Assembly: GCA_012932865.1 (NCBI GenBank)
Contig: SAXG01000011.1
Coordinates: 124,001-188,000, forward strand
DNA: 64,000 bases
Source of the DNA: Amylostereum areolatum
Lineage: Eukaryota > Basidiomycota > Agaricomycetes > Russulales > Stereaceae
Direction of reading: 5' to 3'
Below the pieces are notes generated by a model. That model had not been told where the DNA came from. It made no database searches and worked only from the letters and a program-made list of their open reading frames with translations. The stretch's first letter is position 1, and each line of letters opens with the position of its first letter. The position numbers and the translations under genes were made by a program. This document shows, piece after piece, positions 33,943 through 45,351 of the stretch.

Positions 33943-34762
33943 TTTTTGTCCTGTCAGTCATTCAACTCGGCTACCTAGAGGGAAGGAGTCTTTGTGCTCA
34001 CAGAGTCACAATATACACGATTACAACTAGTGTTCAACAAATTATAAAGTATACTTAAATATAATCGTATTCATACAAAAAAATACCGATATATTATGGC
34101 TTCTACGTATTCTGTTCGGCCTCGATATGGTTGAGTACAATATGTTATATTACGAGTACGATACAGTACGCACCTGATATTTAATTGTAATACAAGTATG
34201 CCAGGAACACGGCTACTTACCCGGTCTACCGGCTTCAAGACGGTCTTGCGAGTCCGGAATAGATATCCAAATCGAGAATGGCATCTCCGGCAATAGCGGG
34301 AGCTGTCCGGGACCCTGCCGATGCTCAGTCCCATTCTCAGAAGGTGTGCCGCCGCTGTTTCCCACGACATGCTGCCAATCCCAGCGGCCAGTATCAGCAC
34401 CCCGTCACTGCCAATGGTGGTAGGCTCAGTATCTCAACTAAAGTCCCAATAAACATGCTCTTGGGGTACATGGTTAGCTCATTAATGAGGTTGGACATAG
34501 TACAGAAAGTTCATTAGGTCTAGTTGAGGTCTAGAGCAATAACTTCAATTAGATACAAGTAAATAGGAAGATCTGACAAATACGATACAATATAGTACAG
34601 GTACGAGTAAATATTGGAATGGCCGCCTTCGTAATAATACGTATTCGATATAATATGGTCGGCCAGCATATTTACTCGTATTTGTTGAACACTAATTACA
34701 ACCGCTTTTTTGTCCTGTCAGTCGTTGAAGTCGGCTAGCAGCATTTTTGTCCTTGCCAGTCG
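33943..34762 (+). repeat. Degenerate tRNA-3'-end-derived repeats
   Basis: Words of the type TTTTTGTCCT[G/T]-CAGTC-RTT-GGCTA, resembling the T arm plus terminator of the preceding tRNA, occur at about 33943-33985, 34704-34740 and, more degenerate, 34743-34775. The array is interrupted by the hAT-like MITE at 34028-34694. Confidence 0.45.
34028..34694. mobile_element. hAT-like MITE
   Basis: Perfect 15-bp terminal inverted repeats TAGTGTTCAACAAAT (34028-34042 and 34680-34694) are flanked by the 8-bp direct repeat ATTACAAC (34020-34027 and 34695-34702). The TAGTG start and the 8-bp duplication are typical of the hAT superfamily. The 667-bp interior is AT-rich, with repeated ACGATAC-type words near both ends and no transposase, so it is non-autonomous. 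Confidence 0.85.
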
Positions 34763-34775
34763 TTGCATTGTCGGG

Positions 34776-35073
34776 CCCGCGTGTCTCGAAATGCACCCAA
34801 GGTGAACCTCACCTAGCGTATTCGCATGAGATACCCCAAGGTTTTGCATATACATGCCTTGTTAAATAAGCTCGGGGATCACTTCATGACAGGATTGATT
34901 CCACCTTAGGCCATGTATCCTGTTAGCACCGTGGTTCCTTCATTAGTGGTCTCCGCGAGATGGTGGTCTGACGGCTCAAGCGCGGCTCGCAGTGCCAGTG
35001 AAATCATTCGTTGAAAGGTGGCATTACTAGTTACAAAATCGGGACGCGCAAACAGTACTCGGGCTACACTGAA
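34776..35073. other. Non-coding region downstream of giant GTPase copy 2
   Basis: Follows the stop of the minus-strand gene that ends at 35074. Nothing was recognised. Confidence 0.35.
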
Positions 35074-38000
35074 TCAGTCACCTCCGTCCGCCGTCAAAGG
35101 ACCTGGTATGGTCAGCGCTAAGGGCTGGGTGTGTCGTGAGTATAACGGTGAACTTGAACTTGACAGCAGAGAGCCATGAGGTTTCCGCAACGCCTCTGCG
35201 ATCCCGAGGAACGTCTCCGCTAAGCTGACCTGCATGATAAGCTGGTCAGACCTCGAACATGAATAAACTTGCTTGCGACAGACCGTGTCCAGTGCTTCTG
35301 CGTAGGAAGAAGGAACTGTTGCCGCACCAAGTGCTCGTGGATTATGAGGTGTGCGATTTTGGATCAACAGAGCGACTTCAGCCATCCTGCGTAGCGTTCC
35401 CGCACTTCGTCCATCAGGACGGCCAAATGAGACGGAGTGGAAGGACAATAGTGTGCTGGTACAGTATGGGGGCATATCGTGATCAGGTTTGATACTAGTG
35501 TGCACAGATGGGGCCGCGGTGAGAGCGTACCCGAGACGACCGGCCGAACGACACAACCCCTCCATGACACCATCTCCGAGTCCACATTCTCCATCTGACA
35601 GGAATATGACCACCGGTTTTCTGTGTAATGGATTATTATGGACGGGAGTGTCTTAACAGTCGGTCCACCTTACCGTTCAGGACTCCAGTGTTCCTCCATC
35701 ACCGAGCGTGCTGCTGTAAGAGCAGCGGTGAAATTCGTGCCCCGTGACACTTTGTACTGCAACAATCCTTCGAGGAGTTCATCTGGAGTGCTGGTGAAAT
35801 CGTTCACCGAGCTGCGAGTGACTCCTTTATCGAAAAATAAGACACTGTACGCATCCCGTCGGAGCTCTCCCGTATGGGTGGTCGCGTTACGAGCCACCCA
35901 AAAGCCATAAAGGGCGGAGTAGGCGGCGCCGAGGCGGTTATTGGATTCACTTTTGATGCGATTGAGAACCACGGTTGGAGTGTTAGGCAGAGGGAGACGA
36001 TCCCTCGCGCCCATAGAACTAGATCTGTTACGAGTCCAATCACCGTAAGTGGAATGATATTAAAGGAGGTTCCTCGAAAAGCTGACCTGTCAATGACGAA
36101 GATCCTGTATCACGACGTCGTCGTCAGGATGAGAGGGCGGGAGATTAATATTGAATCGATGATGATAAGTCGAAATCACGCACACATGGAACGATTGCTG
36201 CATTGTGGCCGGATTCTTGCAGAAGAAATGATGGCCTTGGTGTGAAATGTACCCGTCGTTATTAATCATGCCATCCGCAACAGGTTCATGGAACATAGGC
36301 AAACGGCAGTAGGAAGGTTGCGGTGGTCCCTGTGCTGCATCATTGTGTTCCGGGCCTGGGGAGGTATCATCAGACAATACAGAGACACGGTTCAATTTTG
36401 CGATTACCCGGGCACATAGCATCACTAGGGGAAAGCATTTAGTAGAAACCGGGCTTCCGGGGACATGGATCGGGCTTACCACTTTGCAAAATCTTCTTGC
36501 TGTTGGTGGGAGTATGGATCTATTGTCAACGAGACCCATGTCAGATCTGGTAGCGTGACTACAACGGAGATACACCAGGATACCTTTGAATCCTAGTTTC
36601 ATAGATGTTAGCAAGCAAGAACAGACTGGTGGCAGCACACAACGTACCCGTCCTTCGCCAATACAGATCGTGTGTTATCTTGTCTTTTGCTCTGTCAGGC
36701 TCCGGGAGCATTCGTGCGCCGACATGTTGGACTTCGGCTTGTCTGCAGCTAGCTGCATCCTCGGAGCGACAGAATGCAAAGTGGATGTGTCGTCCTTGTG
36801 ACGCACAGACCTGACTACACATCATCGGCGAACCCTCGTCGTTTGCCGAGAATTTGTGATCCCCGACTTTCACAAATGTATTGCGCGATCCTTGTACTAC
36901 CCATTTTGTTTCAGACATGGAACCGTGGCTTGTCTCGTGCTCTTGCTGTCGATGCCCTAGGTAGGCCGTACGTTCGTTGAGCTCACAAGATACGGAGGGT
37001 CGTAAGACGTGATACCTAATTCCAACGTGCAGAAGTAACCACAACTCTCGCACTTAGCCTCGCAGTAGTGAAAAGCCTTGTTGTGCAGATGATCGCCTGT
37101 ATGCGCCGTTCGTCCTGATGGAATGACTTCGGCACAGGGAAGGCGCTTTGCCACTGGAGGGTATGGCGAGTATCAGGAACTGCGTACATTCAAGATCGCA
37201 GTTATCACACCTTGGGTATACTGGAAGAAGAGGTAAATGGCATCATCTACGTATCAGATATAGACACAGACCTTTGTGTATTGGAAAGTATCATGCCTTC
37301 CCGTGAACATGGCTTGTATCGAATGTGGCGTAGTGTCGATCTCGCATATTCCAGGTGCGCCACAAAACTCCGTGCAGTTGTGCGTCTCCCTGTAGAGTTC
37401 AATTAGTTTGTCACCGTTTGAAAGGTACGATGCGCTTACCCGCAAAGATGGACGGCGTCATGTTCCAGCCCATGAAGATGAGGTTGACTGCACAGACGCT
37501 TACAGAGCTGGCACTGGATAGGGCACAGACGATCGTTGCACTCGTGGACATCGTGGGGTTCATGGCTGAAGAGCCGAAACAATAAACCAGGCTGTCAACT
37601 CATATCTGCTTAGATAACTTGTGGATGGACTCACCACGAAACACGGCAGGTATTTTTACATGAAAAGCTCGACTCCTGGAGAGTCACGTCATGTAGTGCG
37701 CAAGGCTAAAAAGACGCCGATTAATGTCTTTTGTAACTGATTTGTGACGAGCTTCAGAACTGTTCTCGTACCTCACCACATGTATGAAGAGGTGCAGAGC
37801 ACACGTGCTCATCGCCCTCGTGTCGAACGGCCTAGATGAAGACGTCTTACATCGGGCCTTAGCAGTAGAGATATACGAGAATACCTTTGTGCATTGTCCC
37901 ATACATCCGGGCTTTCCGACAAGCTCACAGGGATCTCCACAGAGATGGGCGTTAACTTCGCAACTAAGTAGTAGAAGTCCTCGTTAGAACACTTCGCGCG

Positions 38001-41000
38001 ATAAATCAAGTTGATAGTCTTACATATGCTTCCCTGCGTGCCCGGCCCTAAGTGACAGAGATAAATGCGAACCCGAGTATAACCCAGGAGGACGATACTT
38101 ACGGTAACCCGCATATCTTCCTGGTTTGCGACTCCTTCATGCAGTATGCACAATCGTGAATACAGTGGTGAGAGGTTTGGCAGTCGTGAGGACCCTCATG
38201 CAGACGACTCAGTACGCAAAATAGATGGCAGTCTTGCGGGCACAATGTCTTGCAAAGTTGTATATTGGCCTTGAGTTCGAGACTGTCGAGGTCGAAGGTT
38301 CGTAGCAAATCGTCAATACTAGCTTGCCCTGGTTCAAATCGGGAGGTGTTGGATACTATCCACGTGCGGACACGTTGAATGCGCCACTCGGCAAGACTGT
38401 CGAGGTACCTGCCGAGATCCGCAATCCAGTCACCGTCAGGAACGAGCTGCCGCTCGTTGTGCCTTTCCCATCCTTCCCGTAATGCCTGAAGAGTGGTCTC
38501 TCGCGCATTGAGTGCCGATCCTGAGTCTTCCGATACGAAGAAAATAGACCCAGTATCGGGAATATCAATCGCAGTGTCGCTGTCAAGGTCCTACCCAACC
38601 ACACGTGAGGATTATGAAGCGAGATATAACGCCGCGAAGAACCTTCAGAATCTCTTTGACTGGGCTAACTTCAGTAAAACCTGTTTGGAGTGCGACAGGA
38701 AGCAGCGCAGCTAGAAGTTTCGCACGATGGGAAGCGAGTGTTTCTGTATCGGGAATCTGGGTTAGTTATTTCGCATCAAGACGGATTCCTCTCAGCTTAC
38801 GGGACATTGCTCCCCAGTCATTCGCCTGGTAGACAGCACCGTGCATTTGAGTAAGCACCAGTGGCATATGGGTCGAGATGCGTAACGTACCTTGAGCTTC
38901 GCCATGAGAGTCTTCATAGTTAGAGAGAATTCCCCCGCGGTCTTGTACACGGTAGTCTGACGATCGAGGAGGCGTTTCAAGGCTGGAAAGAGCGTGTAGA
39001 ACTCGCGTGACTCGATGACGGGCCAAGGTATGATGTTCAATTGGCCCCGATGAAGGCGCGTGATGAAATTTTGGCCTTGCTCCGCACGAACAATTGTGCT
39101 GAATTTCTGCGAGAATCTTCACAGTAGATCAACGGCCGTTAGACGCAGGAGACACGATACATATGCTTACTCCTCCTTGACTTCCTTGTGGTCGGCATCC
39201 ACAACATCCTAAACCATTGGGATCTTATTCGGTATTTATACAAGAGGAATCGAAGATATATACCTTAATGATTATGACAAGACGAGATTGGAACAGGGAC
39301 GGGCTTGTAGCCGGGTCTAGGACGGATGAGCTGGACTGGAAAGACTGAAACAAGCCTTTGATATCGCGACTGAGGGCAAAGTTGTTTCGGAAAAGCACCT
39401 AGCCATGATCATCAGTGCACCGATCGCGCGCGAGCACGATGAGATAGCTACCAAGTTCGAAAGGGCGGTGTTGAATAGGACGAGCAACATGTCTTCCTGG
39501 GCGGAACGCTCGATGCTGTGCACCCCTGTGGAATGGCTGATTGAACAATTATCTTTAGTGAGAGCAGGCTACATATCAAACCTTCGAAATCCAAGGATAC
39601 AATAACCTCGTCATCAGTGGGAGTGACGGACATCCAGACGCCCTCAGTTGTCCTCATGGCGCTCCCCGCGAAGGACGTGTCCACAAGGTGATTGAGGGTG
39701 AAACTCTTGCCCACAGACTGCTCGCCCATAGACGAGACGACTTTGACCGGCTGATAACGCACAGCCGTAGTCAGTGTCACCGACTTGAAACAAGAACGAA
39801 TACAAATGACGCACCTTCGCTGCCAGATATGACTGGAATACGGACTCGTACCACCCGAACGACAGTTTATCCACAATCTGATTGACATCAGCTCCAAGCA
39901 GTGATCTTTCGAGGTCTGCCGACGAGACCCCGTTTCTGAGAGGCATGAATCTGTTATCGCGACAAATGGCAATGTGGATGGGAATTAGGCAAAACAGGTC
40001 TACGAGCCACTCCCCTGCCTTGAAGGACGTGACAGATTGCCATCCTAGCACCTCCCGGTCGAGAACAGATTGGAAGTTTGTTCCTTGAACGTTTATGTTG
40101 CGTAGTTCGTCACCCACAGGCTTCCGAGTTATTTGCTCAAATGTCTGGATCATCCGTGAGAAGTATGGTTTGAAAGCCTCCTGGTCCCGGTCTGTCACGA
40201 ATACAAGGCACTTTTCGCGACGGTGGCTGCATGATGTAATAGTTCGGCGGCCTACGGCGGGAAGAACAGGATAGCGGGTCCAAACATCGGTATGACAATC
40301 CATGAGGCAATTGTGCGCCGTCTTGGGATGCGCCGTACTGTAGTGTCCCCAAGACGTGGAGTCTTTCTGCACGAAATTGAAACCAGTAACCTTCTGAGAA
40401 ACGTCCAAGGCGATGGATGCGCAGGAATGGTGGTTTGGCTGGAGGGCGATGATGTGTATGATTGATTTATCGACGAAGGAGGTAGCAATGGCGTGCTCTA
40501 ACGCAAAGCTCGGCATATTGATGCTGTGGCCCTGGTTAGAACCAAACGTGCTCCAATGGTAGGCCGTGAGCATCGGCTGAGCACCATCCGTATGAAGGGC
40601 CAAAAAACAAGAGCCGTCTGGAGTTGCGAATATCGTTGTTGGTACGTTGTGTAGCTGCAAACTTGCAGGCCTATTCTTGGTATCAGTATCCACAGTGCGT
40701 TGCGTAGATAGATAGTTCAAATGTACCTAAATTGTCGCGTTGTCATCGAGAAGATCCTTGCCAGACCGGACGAATCGACAAGAAGGACATCTTCTGTCCC
40801 TGGGATAAAGCACATGTGGCGTGGCGGAACGTCGCGGACCATCCAAGCATGTAAGGGAATGGTAGTTCCAAGTGACCGTGGATTTTCAAACATCTCATCA
40901 TATGCGTACATATGGAGCTCCATCTGCAAGAGGAGATTCAATGTCAGGACTGAGGCTGAGGAGCAAGGTGATAAATGATATGCAATATATGTACCTCGGA

Positions 41001-44000
41001 AACAGAACAAATAGCAAGTAGTCGCATAGTTTCATCATATGCGAACATGCATACATGTCCAACTTTTTCGATGAGGACCTCCTTGCAATGGCGGCGAGAA
41101 ATCGCGAAGTGCATAGCTCCGAGGGGCTCGAGATATATCCGTATACGTAGACTGTCTTGAATAACTACCAAGAGCCTTTCGTGGTCAAGGAGCTGTGCAT
41201 ATCTGTATCATCGTGTTACGGTTGGCATATACTAATCGAAAAAAGGGTTGGAAGCAGTACCGGATTGATTCATCCTTCCGGGTGGGGAATGTGTGAGAAT
41301 GGTGTGTATTGATAGAAGGGGTCGGTATGAATTTTTGATCGCGTCGGATGTTTTCGATGTGGTCTGAAGGGAGTTCGAGAAGATGGACGGTGTTCACGAT
41401 CTCAGGCTCCTTTAGATCAAATTGGACACCAACTACGTCAAAAGCTGTGATAATAGATGAGTGATACTCTGAAGAAGAAAAGTGCATGCTCACAGCTCGC
41501 TTGCATATCTTTCTTGTGAAGGCCGGTAGATTGACTTTGAATCACACTCTGAATGTGCACCCGTCTTCCGAAACCATGAGCGAATGAGGGGATGATAGTA
41601 AGATGTCTTTACCTCCCGCAGTCGGTGTTCGCAGTGTTATTGATCCTGCCAAAGAAATCCTGCCGAAGAGTATTCAGGGCGTGGTCTTTGTCGCTTTTTT
41701 GCCGTCTTTGCAACTGGCGACTATATTCCCCCTCCTGTGCATTCCGGAAAACCGAAGAGAACGTAGGGAGCCGACTTGCGACCGCTCCTGAGAATATATC
41801 GTGGACAAAATCCAAAATAGCCTTCGCAGCCTCGAGTAATTCGTCTTCGACGTCGTTCAGACTACTTAAAAAGTCTTTGTCATGAACAGAACTACTGAGC
41901 TGTTTCGCTTCGTTTGCGAGAGCCTGAGGGTTGTGCATGGAATTATTCGAGAAACCTAACGCGGTCGCGAACATTTCACGGTATGACCGTTTGGACTGTG
42001 TCCCCAAAAGGGAGCCAACTTCACGGAGATCTGCTTTGAGAATTGTGTCCCCCAGGTCAGCGCGTTGCTGTGAGCTCCATTTCTTGTTCTTCCGGAGGAG
42101 ATGTTGCACCAGGATAAAGTGCCGTTTGTGGAGGATGTATCTCTGATCGCTAAGCTGGCGCTTGAAGTGGTCGGTGCATTGCTTGAGCTCAGCCTGAATC
42201 TCTGTGCGCCTTTTGAAGATACTCTCGACGGCTACAGCAAAGTAAGAAAACAAGATGCGGACACCGAAAGCGAGGGCGTACACATCATACTATGGTTTGA
42301 TGGTACTTCACTCTCCTGGAAGCGCGACGACAGTGCACTGGACAACGGAGGGTTAATGACGATCCCTTAGCAAGGGAGCACAACTTACGGATACATAGCC
42401 ACAACCTCGTTAACAAGAATCGCACGGATACTTATGTCCTGTTGGAAAGCTTGACTTGACAGGCCCTCGTGAAGTCTTTGCGTCTCTTCTTGTTCGCGAA
42501 TTTGAAATGTCCGCTCGATCGTCTGCTTCTCAGCAATGTAGGCACTGCATTCTTGAGGGAATTGCACCTGAAGACCGTGGGCCAGCAGGATATCGATGGA
42601 GTCATTATTGAGGCTCTTCGAGAGTGTCAGTCTATCTGCTTTACTTCGAGACATTGAAAACAACGATGAGCTCAATCCAGTGGGAACAAAAAAAGCACAC
42701 ACATATATTGACTGAGTAGAAGGGGGTTTACTGGACTTTGAAGACGCTCCTTGTTCGTCGTTGCTTGTTGTAGCTGTGCGGTAAGGATGCCTTGCATAGT
42801 ATCACCGCGAAGTAGCCTAGGGTATCCGGGGAAGTCGTCCAATCCATTGATGTACGTTGATGATATCTATATGGATATATAAGAGCGTAGACTTGGAAAC
42901 GTAGCAGTATACGCACACTGATGCCAGCGCGAACGCGCACACTTTCCTCCTGCTCATCAATCTCCGCCACTTCGAACGTATATAGGCGTTCAGGCTCCAA
43001 AGCGTCCGCGTTCGAGGGGCAAGTCAGATCCAGTGGTTCTTCGGTGCAACCACTTTTCCACACTAGCGAGGCTGCGTGCTCCGAGGATACAAAGGCAAAA
43101 GTCTGATCAGCTATCTTGGTGAGATAACTAGGCGAATATATATGAGACAACGGCAGTGCGGATAGTTAGCTCTTGAGCTCAATCCCTTACCGTATAAAGG
43201 TAGCCCTGGTTCTCTGAATGGATGACATAGCAGAATCGTCCCAGGTGGTGTCCTCCGGCCAGTATATCACGTATATTTTTTCTTCGGCACCCAGGGTTGC
43301 CGTTCGCACGACATATATCCCTGAACGCAAGGGAGGCTCAAGAGAGTTTGCTGGGGGAGATAGAAGCTTAGACGCCCTGCAACCATACATGTCAAATAAG
43401 CTCGTGAATTCAAAAGAATATACATACACCTCGTCGTCAATCGCGCCTATCGAGATTAGGAATCGAACGATCACCTCTTTGCTGCCATAGACGCCGATGG
43501 GCTTCATCACGTATTGATCGAGGATTTTGAAGTTGATCTTCGTCAGGGAAGAGTACGCGCCGGGGTGAAGAGCGTTGATAAACTCCTTCACTGAGTCCTG
43601 GTCGATGACGATCTTGTCCACTAAGGTCCGAGCAAAGGTTAACCATGCGCGTAGAAAGACAAACTCGGCGCATAACACTTACCGAGGCCTCCGCTTCCTT
43701 TTTCGTTAACTAGATCCAGGATGCGATACATGCCCTTGACCCGCTGACAAAAATCGGCGGCGGCAGGCGGTGGAAATGCGTCCGTGATCATCTCTTCCAA
43801 GTCTTTGAGTACAGACCGTTGTGAACACCATGTGAAAAGTTGAAACGGGACACGTACCATCTTCTACCGTGTCTTCCACTATTTCATCCCGCGACGGGGG
43901 CAACGAATGGAACTCTTCGTCGCTTTGCGTCTCCTCGTCACTATCACTGGTATCTGCTGATATAATGATGTCGACGCAATGAGTATGATAAGGACTCGGA

Positions 44001-44200
44001 TGCGTATGCTACGTACTCTTGGTCTGATCCTCACGTTCGCTCGTCGTGCGCGAATCTAAGATGCTACGATGTATAACGCGATTCAGCGCTCATGTGGTGC
44101 GGGACCTACCAGCCCACGTCCCTGCACCAGGGTTGTCTTCGGCTTCGTCATAATCATCCAGGGAGAGGGGGTTGATAAAGTTATTGTTATTTTGTGACAT
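35074..44200 (-). CDS. GBP/VLIG-like large GTPase with Cys/His-rich region and C-terminal VWA domain, copy 2
   Basis: Paralogue of the gene at 153-9020, with the same domain order and, wherever compared, the same intron positions. It starts MSQNNNNFINPLSLDDYDEA at 44200, with an acidic Ser-rich N-terminus, then the helical region, then the pre-G-domain region, which is open without the frame break of copy 1 (FKAGEWLVDLFCLIPIHIAI). P-loop GEQSVGKS lies at 39703-39726, then TEGVWMSVTPT and LDFEG. Cys/His clusters follow at about 38.3-36.3 kb (LHEGPHDCQTSHHCIHDCAY; CESCGYFCTL). The VWA domain has MIDAS DRSSS split by an intron at the same place as copy 1, then RGTNFTAAL and SDGE. The C-terminus extends about 30 residues beyond copy 1, ending TIPGPLTADGGD. 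A 29-nt poly-G tract lies 4 nt upstream of the ATG. It appears fully coding and is the better model for the family. Confidence 0.85.
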
Positions 44201-44204
44201 GAGT

Positions 44205-44233
44205 GGGGGGGGGGGGGGGGGGGGGGGGGGGGG
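44205..44233. repeat. 29-nt G homopolymer
   Basis: An uninterrupted run of 29 G on the plus strand (C on the coding strand of the giant GTPase copy 2), ending 4 nt before its start codon. It would lie in the 5' UTR or core promoter and can form a G-quadruplex on the plus strand. A sequencing or assembly artefact is possible. Confidence 0.9.
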
Positions 44234-45351
44234 TGTAGGAGAGGGAAAGGATACGGGATCGATCGCTCTCTCGTGGCGGACAGAAAGTCTACGCCACCTC
44301 AGAAGCTCGGCCTCGCGTGGCCTGTCGTAGGAACTTTAACTGCGGAAAGAGCGCTTCGAAGAACGTCAGACGCCTGAAGTCTCTCAAGGAATAAGGACGC
44401 ACCAGCACAACGTTCTGAAAGACCCGGAACTTATAACATGACTACATCTCCTTCGTCAGGGATCTTTCGCCTTTCTTCATTGTATCAACGCGGACTCAGC
44501 CCTGCGGAGACGATCAATATGAGTACCTACATCTATCGAGTTTTGAAGAGAAGGATGTCGCCGTCCTGATATAGTATGCGATAACCTTTGCCCAGGCGAC
44601 ACGGTGCAGCCCAGAGGATAGAAGGTCGTCATTTGGGGGTTTGCGCCCTAAGATACCGGCCCAACCTGACGGTCAGGTGGTCAAGGGATCAGAGAACGCA
44701 GACACGAGGTGCACAACGCAAGCCTACCCTGCGGTTGACGGTGCGTCGAAGACTGTCGGAAGGCGCTCGACTCGCATCGCACCGTCGAGTGAAATAAGCT
44801 GGTGAGGCCGAGAGCATTCGCTCCGGGAGAAAAGAGCACATAGAACCGCACTATGAAAGACTGCACAAGTTGTGATATTTGCGATCAAACAGTCGAAGAC
44901 GAATGGGAGGACGGTGAAGGTCACGAACGTTAGCGTCGATAGTTGACCTCAGCGCGGGGCCGCCGCGGGCGGCGGGCGGCGGGCGCGCGCCCCGTGCCTG
45001 GCTGTGCCTTCCGTAGAGTTTGAACGTCACGCCGGTCACCGCCGGTCCGCCACTGTGTAGGCCGGGGGCTCTCAACTTATGTACGCTCGTCAAGTCAGTC
45101 AAATCCATCCAAGCCTCGACCTCTTGTACAGCTGGCAGACATAAGAGTCCCATCTTTGAGTCTCGGTTTGCTCTCGAATCGACGGCCTAATGGCGCAGTC
45201 GGGGACTGTGGTACCAATTGCAAAGGTCAACGGCCAACGTCCATCCTTGGCATCGAGTACAGATAGTATGTTATAATCAACAGCAGGCGTAGAAATATGC
45301 TAGTATACATCAATGCGACCAATACCAATACAGTGGCGGCTCTACCGCGCG
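44234..45351. other. Intergenic region between GT69 copy 2 and GTPase copy 2
   Basis: About 1.1 kb without a supported gene. A very GC-rich block of GGC/GCG repeats lies at 44952-44994. It presumably contains the promoter of the giant GTPase and the terminator of the glycosyltransferase. Confidence 0.4.

Noticed and set aside
45183..45240. tRNA-like words (ggcctaatggcgcagtcggg)
   Set aside because: No cloverleaf can be closed: T arm and acceptor 3' strand are missing.
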